Of a stretch of 26,987 nucleotides of DNA, positions 1 through 5,651 are shown in pieces. The DNA is from RGIG6307 sp964424345 (GTDB taxonomy: Bacteria > Bacillota > Clostridia > Lachnospirales > Lachnospiraceae). The translations under genes and the position numbers were made by a program. The notes beneath the pieces are model-generated. The model did no database searches and was not told the origin of the DNA. It was given only the letters and a program-made list of their open reading frames with translations. The DNA is taken from assembly GCA_964424345.1 (NCBI GenBank), contig CAYRIK010000024.1:1-26987 (forward strand). The letters are read 5' to 3'. Positions within the stretch are counted from its first letter, which is position 1; each line of letters opens with the position of its first letter.

Positions 1-137
1 TCTGTAGACTTGCTTTCTGTAGAAACTGCAGAAGAAGATGTTGTTGTCTCAGTATCGTTCTTCTTTTCGCCGCAGCCAACCATGCCAACAACGAGAGAAG
101 CAGCTAAACCGAGAGCCACTAATTTGGTCTTTTTCAT
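1..137 (-). CDS. Lipoprotein N-terminus, probable solute-binding protein (partial)
   Basis: Only the first 45 codons lie in the window; the gene continues past base 1. The peptide starts MKKTKLVALGLAASLVVG and has a classic lipoprotein signal: basic n-region, hydrophobic h-region, and lipobox MVGC with Cys22 as the expected lipidation site. A Ser/Thr/Glu-rich linker follows, typical of ABC-transporter substrate-binding lipoproteins of Gram-positive bacteria; it should be anchored on the outer face of the membrane. The ATG at 137-135 has a very strong ribosome site, GGAGG at 147-151. The ligand cannot be told from this fragment. The gene has its own promoter and a long structured leader and is divergent from murC. 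PstS is one possibility, suggested only by 11-bp direct repeats upstream; other binding proteins are equally compatible. Confidence 0.8.
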   Translation of the reverse strand, partial: MKKTKLVALGLAASLVVGMVGCGEKKNDTETTTSSSAVSTESKST

Positions 138-322
138 AAAAATGTACCTCCTACGTATTTTTATATCTCGCACCCAGACCAAGGATGCTCTTTGGTCAGA
201 TACCTCTCTCACCCGAACTACGGAGGTACTCCAATCTAGCAGAAATAACGTTTACACGCTTGGTGAGAGAGACGCATCGACTGGCTTTCAAATAGTTCAG
301 GAGAGAGAGGCACCTGACAATA
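138..322 (-). ncRNA. Structured 5' leader, candidate cis-regulatory RNA (riboswitch-like)
   Basis: This is the untranslated leader of the minus-strand lipoprotein gene. The 5' arm at 318-293 pairs with the 3' arm at 220-195 over 26 nt: 22 Watson-Crick pairs, three G-U wobbles and one U-U mismatch. The three wobbles are valid only in minus-strand RNA. The 72-nt terminal region (292-221) contains a possible inner stem GCCAGUC/GAUUGG, a strand CUCUCUCACC (271-262) that can compete for the 3' arm, and GUACCUCC (229-222), a perfect complement of the Shine-Dalgarno GGAGGUAC (151-144). A further hairpin GACCAA/UUGGUC lies at 197-177. No U-tract follows any stem, so control of translation is more likely than termination. 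I could not match it to the T-box, SAM, lysine, FMN, TPP, cobalamin, purine or c-di-GMP classes by their signature sequences. The function is inferred. Confidence 0.6.
144..151 (-). promoter_or_regulatory. Shine-Dalgarno that can be masked by an upstream anti-SD
   Basis: On the minus strand this reads GGAGGTAC, six bases ahead of the ATG at 137. Its exact complement GTACCTCC lies 70 nt upstream at 229-222, so the ribosome site can be closed by pairing within the leader. Confidence 0.7.
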
Positions 323-328
323 TTAATG

Positions 329-358
329 TAATAAGAAAATGTGTGTGTTTTGTGTCAA
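329..358 (-). promoter_or_regulatory. Probable promoter of the lipoprotein gene
   Basis: On the minus strand TTGACA (358-353) is followed after 18 nt by TTATTA (334-329). The -35 is perfect and the -10 is weak, which fits an activated promoter. It places the transcript start near 322, just before the first arm of the structured leader. Confidence 0.45.
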
Positions 359-410
359 TTTTGTGTTTTTTCAAAGTCGATTTTGTGTTTAAATTTTGTT
401 GATTTTGTGT
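348..410. repeat. Four TTTTGTGT octamers phased at 11/22/22 bp
   Basis: Exact TTTTGTGT occurs at 348-355, 359-366, 381-388 and 403-410, so start-to-start distances are 11, 22 and 22 bp. A decayed copy (TTTTGTTG) sits at 394. Three of the four are preceded by a purine-A. Helical phasing in multiples of 11 bp is the usual layout of binding sites for OmpR/PhoB-type response regulators. The array overlaps the -35 of the minus promoter and lies about 25 bp upstream of the murC -35, so it could act on either gene. Confidence 0.6.
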
Positions 411-434
411 CCTATTTCAGTTTTAAATGGCTTC

Positions 435-463
435 TTGTTTTTTTTCAGCCACGGTTATATAAT
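435..463 (+). promoter_or_regulatory. murC promoter
   Basis: TTGTTT (435-440), a 17-bp spacer, then a perfect TATAAT (458-463). The predicted start is near 470, giving a leader of about 40 nt that carries the murC ribosome site AGAGG at 498-502. Confidence 0.6.
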
Positions 464-510
464 GGTAGATACAAACATTACTTGATCTTTGATTTTGAGA
501 GGAATTTATT

Positions 511-1890
511 ATGTATCAAATTGATTTTCATAAACCAATACATATTTTCTTCTGCGGCATTGGCGGTATCAGTATGTCTGGTCTTGCAGAAGTATTACAT
601 CAAGCTGGTTTTCGTGTATCGGGTTCTGACTGGAAAGAATCTGACATTACCAAATCCTTAGAACAAAAAGGAATCACCGTATTATATGGCGAAAATGCTG
701 CTCATATTACAGATGATATTGACTGTGCTGTACTAACTGCTGCTGTTCACGAAGGGAACAAAGAATTTCAAGCTATCCTTGCAAAACAGATTCCATATAT
801 GTCTCGTGCAGAACTGTTAGGACAGATTATGAAAAACTACAAAAGTCCTATCGCTATCAGCGGTACACATGGAAAGACTACTACTACTTCTATGGTATCA
901 GATATCCTCATGGCTGCGGATACAGACCCTACAATCTCGGTAGGCGGTATTTTGGAATCCATTGGCGGAAATATACGAGTGGGTGCTTCCCAATATTTCG
1001 TAACAGAAGCTTGTGAATATACAAACAGCTTTTTAAGCTTTTTCCCAAAATATTCTATTATCTTAAATATAGAAGAAGATCATATGGACTTTTTCCACGA
1101 TCTTCAGGAAATCCGAGACTCTTTCCACCGCTTTGCAAAACTGCTTCCTAAAGACGGTGTACTGATTATCAATGGTGATATTGAACATACCGAAGAAATT
1201 ACAAACGATCTTCCTTGTAAGGTCATCACCTTCGGCAGTACAAACAATTGTGACTACTATCCTGAAAATATCCGTTATAATTCGTTTGGTCATATCAGTG
1301 CTGATATTAAGACCTCATCAGGAGAGTCCTTTACTCTTACCTTGAAAATACCTGGAACACACAATCTCTATAATGCACTTGCTGCAATCGCATTGACAGA
1401 TTATCTTGGCGTTTCTCGTCAGATTGCTTTAGATGCTCTGCAAGTGTTTGTCGGAAGCAAACGCCGTTTTGAATACAAAGGTGCGCTTGGTGATATCGCT
1501 GTCATTGATGACTATGCACATCATCCAACAGAAATCGAAGCGACTTTGACTGCCGCACAAAATTATCCTCATAACGAGATCTGGTGTGTATTCCAGCCTC
1601 ATACCTTTACCCGTACCAAAGCATTTATGGACGATTTTGCAAAATCTCTTTCTATTGCAGACCATGTTGTACTCGCAGACATCTATCCTGCAAGAGAAAC
1701 TGACAACTTAGGAATCAGCTCTAAAGATCTTGCAGATAAGATTGCTCTTCTTGGCACAGATGTGCATTATTTTTCCAGTTTTGGAGAAATCGAAAACTTT
1801 TTATTAGAAAATCTTATCCACAATGATATGTTGATAACTATGGGGGCTGGAGATATCGTAAAAGTGGGCGAAAAGCTGTTGGGATTATAA
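511..1890 (+). CDS. murC: UDP-N-acetylmuramate--L-alanine ligase
   Basis: MurC adds L-alanine to UDP-MurNAc with ATP, the first peptide-forming step of cytoplasmic peptidoglycan precursor synthesis. The 459-aa length is normal. The N-terminal UDP-binding glycine motif CGIGGISMSG is at residues 15-24, the ATP loop GTHGKTTTT at 118-126, the Mur-ligase motif NIEEDHMDFF at 186-195, and the C-terminal domain has RRFEY and DDYAHHPTE. All are MurC hallmarks; MurD, MurE and MurF lack this N-terminal motif. The ATG follows AGAGG by 8 nt. It is the first gene of a plus-strand run leading into replication-initiation genes. A perfect DnaA box (1814-1822) lies inside its 3' end, in codons that still read as normal MurC sequence. 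Confidence 0.97.
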   Translation: MYQIDFHKPIHIFFCGIGGISMSGLAEVLHQAGFRVSGSDWKESDITKSLEQKGITVLYGENAAHITDDIDCAVLTAAVHEGNKEFQAILAKQIPYMSRAELLGQIMKNYKSPIAISGTHGKTTTTSMVSDILMAADTDPTISVGGILESIGGNIRVGASQYFVTEACEYTNSFLSFFPKYSIILNIEEDHMDFFHDLQEIRDSFHRFAKLLPKDGVLIINGDIEHTEEITNDLPCKVITFGSTNNCDYYPENIRYNSFGHISADIKTSSGESFTLTLKIPGTHNLYNALAAIALTDYLGVSRQIALDALQVFVGSKRRFEYKGALGDIAVIDDYAHHPTEIEATLTAAQNYPHNEIWCVFQPHTFTRTKAFMDDFAKSLSIADHVVLADIYPARETDNLGISSKDLADKIALLGTDVHYFSSFGEIENFLLENLIHNDMLITMGAGDIVKVGEKLLGL

Positions 1891-1944
1891 GTTATCCACA
1901 TTTCCACAATGTTGTTTTTGACTAAATCCACATAGTTATCCACA
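1814..1944 (+). promoter_or_regulatory. DnaA-box cluster upstream of the dnaD-like/dnaI-like genes
   Basis: The consensus DnaA box TTATCCACA occurs exactly at 1814-1822 (inside murC), 1892-1900 and 1936-1944. Two 7/9 matches lie at 1900-1908 (ATTTCCACA) and 1924-1932 (AAATCCACA). All are in the same orientation, and four of the five fall within 55 bp directly upstream of the dnaD-like gene's promoter. DnaA binding here could regulate the helicase-loading genes, or could titrate or load DnaA. I see no dnaA or dnaN beside it, so I do not call it oriC. Confidence 0.75.
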
Positions 1945-1965
1945 TATCATCCGTGAAAATGGCTA

Positions 1966-1994
1966 TTTTCAATTTGACGGTTCTGTGTTATACT
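1966..1994 (+). promoter_or_regulatory. Extended -10 promoter of the dnaD-like gene
   Basis: TGTTATACT (1986-1994) is an extended -10 (TGn plus TATACT). With a 17-bp spacer the -35 is the weak TTTTCA at 1966-1971, as is common for extended -10 promoters. It begins 22 bp after the last DnaA box. Confidence 0.55.
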
Positions 1995-2024
1995 CGCATT
2001 TGACAAAAAACAGGTGGAAATGAA

Positions 2025-3029
2025 ATGAATGTAGTAGATTTACAACTGGTCACGAAACCCGAAGTGACTATTATCCCTAACTCTATATTGGACAAATATC
2101 TCCTAGAAGCAAATGAACTTCAGCTCAAGGTGTATTTATATATTCTTCGTAATCTGGATGCAGGAAATAGTATCTGCATCTCTGTTATGGCGGATTATTT
2201 TAACGAAACTGAAAAAGATATTACAAGAGCAATCGCTTTTTGGCAAAAACGTGGTGTGCTTTCTGGAAACGCAGATTCTGCTTCCAACGAACCTGCAGAA
2301 CAAAAACCTGAAAAGCAAGTTGCCGCTTCTTCTGTCAATACATCTGCTTCTTCGGAAACTCCACAATCTTTAAATAGAGATTATCTTGGAGGATTTTCTA
2401 AGAGTCAGGATTTTGTTGAGCTTCGTTTTGTTGCAGAGGCCTATATGGGTAAGCCGCTTACAAGCAATGATCTGCACATTTTATTGTTCATCAAACAAAA
2501 CCTTGATTTTTCTAATGAACTGATTGACTTCCTTTTGCAGCATTGTGCAGAATGTGATAAACACAGCTTCCACTATGTACAAAAAGTTGCATGTGAATGG
2601 TCAAGAAATGGAATTTCCACTCCTGAGGAAGCAAAAGCGCATTGTGCCATGCACAACAAACGCATTTATTCCATCATGAATGCACTTGGCAAAAAAAGCG
2701 AACCTACCAATGCAGAACTGGAATTTATCGAACGCTGGTATCAACAATATGCATTTGACTTGGACGTAATCTTAGAAGCTTGCCGACGTACCGTACTTGC
2801 TACGGACAAGCATCGTTTCGCTTATGCAGAAAGAATATTGAGTTCCTGGCATAGTCAGGGAATCCATCATCTTTCCGATATCAATCGTGCAGATGCTTCT
2901 TTCCAGTCCCAGAAAAAACCTGCTGCTTCTACACAGAAGGTACCTGCTTATGTTTCCAGCAACCCATTTTTACAGCATGAATCCAGTAATGTCGATTATG
3001 CTGCTTTAGAAAAGCAGTTGCTTCAGTAA
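2025..3029 (+). CDS. DnaD-domain replication initiation protein
   Basis: A 334-aa protein with the DnaB/DnaD primosome architecture of Firmicutes. Residues 1-78 look like a winged-helix domain (ELQLKVYLYILRNLD onward). Residues 80-125 are a low-complexity Ala/Ser/Gln/Glu linker. Two DnaD-type helical domains follow, at about 132-200 and 226-285, each ending in the characteristic Tyr-helix-Trp motif (YVQKVACEW and YAERILSSW). Such proteins help remodel DNA at the origin and bring in the replicative helicase. The ribosome site AGGTGG precedes the ATG by 7 nt. A DnaI-type loader follows 28 bp downstream, so the two probably act together. Two DnaD domains on one chain recall the DnaB-DnaD family, so I leave the symbol blank. 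Confidence 0.88.
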   Translation: MNVVDLQLVTKPEVTIIPNSILDKYLLEANELQLKVYLYILRNLDAGNSICISVMADYFNETEKDITRAIAFWQKRGVLSGNADSASNEPAEQKPEKQVAASSVNTSASSETPQSLNRDYLGGFSKSQDFVELRFVAEAYMGKPLTSNDLHILLFIKQNLDFSNELIDFLLQHCAECDKHSFHYVQKVACEWSRNGISTPEEAKAHCAMHNKRIYSIMNALGKKSEPTNAELEFIERWYQQYAFDLDVILEACRRTVLATDKHRFAYAERILSSWHSQGIHHLSDINRADASFQSQKKPAASTQKVPAYVSSNPFLQHESSNVDYAALEKQLLQ

Positions 3030-3057
3030 CCAAACAAGACTGTAAAAGGAGAATGCT

Positions 3058-4011
3058 ATGTCGCTTGGAAATGCAAAAATGGCTTCCATTTTAAAAGAAT
3101 ATGACAAAATACGTGAAAAAAACCGTACGATTGTCGCCAAACATACTGCTGAAGTAGAACAAAAAGCTCCTGCATATTTTGATTATCATAAACAGATTAT
3201 ATCTTTATGTATGAAGCATACGACTTCTGCCCTCTTCCCTGAGCGTGCAGATGCCGATTCTGAAGCAGAATATCAAAACAAGCTCGCTTCGCTGCGTCAA
3301 GCCAAAGAACGAGCATTAACCGATGCAGGATTTCCTGCTGACTACTTAGAACCAATCTATGACTGCCCTGTCTGTCATGATACAGGCTATGTAGAAACCG
3401 CTCAATGTGATTGTCTGAAACAGCGTATTATCCGTACGCTCTACTCTCAATCAGGTATTGAGCATATGCTGCAAACAAACAATTTCAGATCACTTTCTTA
3501 TAAGTATTATGAGGGGGCTGATCTCGAAGCATTTCAAACTGCAGTCCAAACCTCCAAAAATATGGTTGCAAATTTTTCTCATGAAAAACCAAACCTTTTA
3601 TTTTATGGTACTGTCGGCTGCGGAAAGTCTTTTTTGTCCGGATGTATTGCAAAAGAACTTCTTGATAAAGGAATCAGCGTTGTTTACTTCAGTGCATCGC
3701 AACTTTTTGACATTCTTTATCAAAACACTCTTTACAACGGGCTCGAAGACTTGTACAATTATGAATTGGTAATCATTGATGATCTTGGAACAGAAATGAC
3801 AAACAGCTTTGTCACGACTGCTCTTTTCTCATTTTTAAATGAACGTATTTTGAGAGAACGATCAACGATTATTTCCACCAATCTAAATCTTTCTGAATTG
3901 AAAGATCGTTATTCTGACCGAATTGTGTCTAGAATCATTCAAAACTTTAAGTTATGTAAATTGTCCGGTCCGGACATCAGAATACTAAAAAGATTGTCAA
4001 CAAGAAAGTGA
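3058..4011 (+). CDS. DnaI/DnaC-type helicase-loader ATPase
   Basis: A 317-aa AAA+ protein. An N-terminal helical region (1-98) leads to a zinc-binding cluster with Cys103, Cys106, Cys117 and Cys119 (CPVC...CDC), as in the helicase-interacting domain of DnaI. The ATPase core has Walker A GTVGCGKS (184-191), Walker B LVIIDDLG (237-244), sensor-1 STN (273-275) and the Arg-containing SDRIVSRI (286-293). DnaI and DnaC proteins load the replicative helicase onto DNA in an ATP-controlled step. The ATG has AAGGAG about 8 nt upstream. Position directly after a DnaD-domain gene and downstream of DnaA boxes supports the role. IstB-type transposase helpers are related, but lack this Cys cluster and context. 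Confidence 0.9.
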   Translation: MSLGNAKMASILKEYDKIREKNRTIVAKHTAEVEQKAPAYFDYHKQIISLCMKHTTSALFPERADADSEAEYQNKLASLRQAKERALTDAGFPADYLEPIYDCPVCHDTGYVETAQCDCLKQRIIRTLYSQSGIEHMLQTNNFRSLSYKYYEGADLEAFQTAVQTSKNMVANFSHEKPNLLFYGTVGCGKSFLSGCIAKELLDKGISVVYFSASQLFDILYQNTLYNGLEDLYNYELVIIDDLGTEMTNSFVTTALFSFLNERILRERSTIISTNLNLSELKDRYSDRIVSRIIQNFKLCKLSGPDIRILKRLSTRK

Positions 4012-4022
4012 GGAACTCAAAC

Positions 4023-5204
4023 GTGTCTACACAAGAAAAAAGAAACTTAAACTCCATCCCAGTCGGTTCTTTAGGACTTATTCCTTTAGAGAACTGCAAA
4101 CCGCTCGGTGAAAAGATTGACCAGTATCTGGTTAAATGGCGTACAGAGCGTGAAAGCGAGCATAAGGACAGCCTTGCATTTTCAGGCTACCAGAGAGGCT
4201 CTTACATTTTAAAAGCTAAAGCTCCTCGTTTTGGCTCAGGTGAAGGAAAGGGTGTTATCCAGCAGTCTGTAAGAGGTTACGACCTTTACATCATGGCTGA
4301 CGTAACAAATCACAGCCTTACTTATTCTCTGTTTGGCAATGAAAACCATATGTCACCAGATGATCACTATCAGGATTTAAAGCGTATCATCGCTGCTGTT
4401 GGTGGTAAAGCAAGACGTATCACAGTTATTTTACCATTCTTATATGAAAGCCGTCAGCATAAGAGAACAGCTCGTGAATCTTTAGACTGTGCTATCGCAT
4501 TACAGGAATTAGTAAAGATGGGCGTTGACCACATCATTACTTTTGACGCACATGATCCTCGTGTACAGAATGCAATTCCTTTAAATGGTTTTGAAACTGT
4601 ACAGGCTAACTACCAGTTTATTAAAGCACTCTTAAAGAATGTACCAGATCTTCAGTTAGATGCTGAACACATGATGGTTATCTCTCCAGATGAAGGTGGT
4701 ATGAAGCGTGCTATCTACATTGCAAACGTTTTAGGCCTTGATATGGGTATGTTCTACAAGAGACGTGATTATACACAGATCGTAGACGGACGTAATCCTA
4801 TCGTTGCACACGAGTTCCTCGGAACAAGCGTAGAAGGCAAAGATATGATTATCATTGATGATATGATTTCTTCTGGCGAATCTATGTTAGAAGTTGCTGC
4901 TGCATTAAAGGCTCGTAAAGCAAACCGCATTTTCGTATTCTCTACATTCGGTTTATTTACAAATGGTCTTGAAATCTTTGACAAGGCTTACGAAGATGGT
5001 CTGATTACAAAGGTATTTACTACAAACTTAATCTACCAGACACCTGAATTATTAAACAAAGAATGGTATGTAAGTACTGATATGAGTAAGTATATTGCTT
5101 ACTTAATCGATACATTAAACCATGATGCTTCTATCAGTGATTTATTAAATCCTTCTGACAGAATCAACAGAATTGTTGCAAAGTACAAAAACGGTGAAAT
5201 GTAA
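4023..5204 (+). CDS. prs: Ribose-phosphate pyrophosphokinase, long form
   Basis: Makes PRPP from ribose 5-phosphate and ATP for nucleotide, histidine and tryptophan synthesis. I start it at GTG 4023 (393 aa), which has GAGG 9 nt upstream; the in-frame GTG at 4008 overlaps the dnaI-like stop and has no such site. Visible motifs are TFDAHDPRVQ (173-182; the position of the catalytic His region), SPDEGGMKRA, the Lys/Arg loop YKRRDYT (245-251) and the PRPP-binding loop DDMISSGES (279-287). Ordinary bacterial Prs is near 315 aa, so this is a longer, divergent form with roughly 75 extra residues, mostly before and within the N-terminal half. It lies 11 nt after the helicase loader and ends at a strong terminator. 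Confidence 0.88.
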   Translation: MSTQEKRNLNSIPVGSLGLIPLENCKPLGEKIDQYLVKWRTERESEHKDSLAFSGYQRGSYILKAKAPRFGSGEGKGVIQQSVRGYDLYIMADVTNHSLTYSLFGNENHMSPDDHYQDLKRIIAAVGGKARRITVILPFLYESRQHKRTARESLDCAIALQELVKMGVDHIITFDAHDPRVQNAIPLNGFETVQANYQFIKALLKNVPDLQLDAEHMMVISPDEGGMKRAIYIANVLGLDMGMFYKRRDYTQIVDGRNPIVAHEFLGTSVEGKDMIIIDDMISSGESMLEVAAALKARKANRIFVFSTFGLFTNGLEIFDKAYEDGLITKVFTTNLIYQTPELLNKEWYVSTDMSKYIAYLIDTLNHDASISDLLNPSDRINRIVAKYKNGEM

Positions 5205-5218
5205 TTTTCCATTATCAT

Positions 5219-5263
5219 AAAAACGGATGCGTGATACAAATAAAGTATCATGCATCCGTTTTT
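5219..5263 (+). terminator. Rho-independent terminator after prs
   Basis: A 19-bp stem (5219-5237 with 5245-5263, one G-U) closes a 7-nt loop and ends in TTTTT. The A-run on the 5' side lets it also act on the minus strand. Confidence 0.9.
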
Positions 5264-5307
5264 CTATATCGTAAATATCATTACATCAGTACAGCGGCAT
5301 TACCTCT

Positions 5308-5587
5308 TTATCCAGAATGTGTAGTATCCGCAATTGTAGCATAAATTCTAATTATCACTGCTGTTTTATTTGGATCATCTGTTTGTGATACGGTAAAAGA
5401 CACGTCGCTGTCTTGTCCTAACTTCATATTTTCTAAAGAAAAATTTTGTAGCTGTGGCATACAATCTTTTGCCTGTTCATACAACTTCTCACACAATAAA
5501 TCCGTATCTGCTTTATCCACAATTATGTAATATTGTACAAATACTAATTTTTCCTCTTCATCAGATCCAAATTTTTTCCAAAATTCA
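5308..5587 (-). pseudogene. Unrecognised small ORF, possible gene remnant
   Basis: The minus frame is open from just after a TAG at 5590-5588 down to a TAA at 5310-5308. It contains no ATG; the only usable start is GTG at 5520 (70 aa, MDKADTDLLCEKLYEQ...), and no ribosome site precedes it. The full open frame, about 92 codons, reads as plausible protein sequence upstream of that GTG as well (FWKKFGSDEEKLVFVQYYII), which suggests the 5' end of a once longer gene was lost. It is soluble and mixed-charge with no family I recognise. It sits between two similar terminator hairpins. A perfect DnaA box (5513-5521) overlaps the GTG. A real short gene with a non-standard start cannot be excluded. Confidence 0.35.
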
Positions 5588-5603
5588 ATCTAAACATTTA
5601 TAT

Positions 5604-5646
5604 AAAAGCGGATGTGTGACATAAACTTCATCACCATCCGCTTTTT
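5604..5646 (-). terminator. Rho-independent terminator after the degenerate-C39 gene
   Basis: On the minus strand AAAAAGCGGATG pairs with CATCCGCTTTT, with a partly paired interior (GGTGA/TCACA). It starts 6 nt past the stop at 5652 and ends in a T-run. Its sequence resembles the terminator at 5219-5263. Confidence 0.8.
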
Positions 5647-5651
5647 GGACA

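Noticed and set aside
138..322. T-box, SAM, lysine, TPP, FMN or cobalamin riboswitch
   Set aside because: The signature sequences of these classes are not present on either strand, so I left the leader unnamed.
10..402. Plus-strand open frame of 130 codons at the left end
   Set aside because: It is antisense to the lipoprotein signal peptide and its leader and has no ribosome site; the minus reading explains the sequence.
1814..1944. Chromosomal oriC
   Set aside because: There are DnaA boxes, but no dnaA or dnaN gene and no clear adjacent A+T-rich unwinding element with DnaA-trio repeats.
4008..4022. Earlier GTG start for prs
   Set aside because: It overlaps the preceding stop and lacks a ribosome site; GTG 4023 has GAGG at a proper distance.
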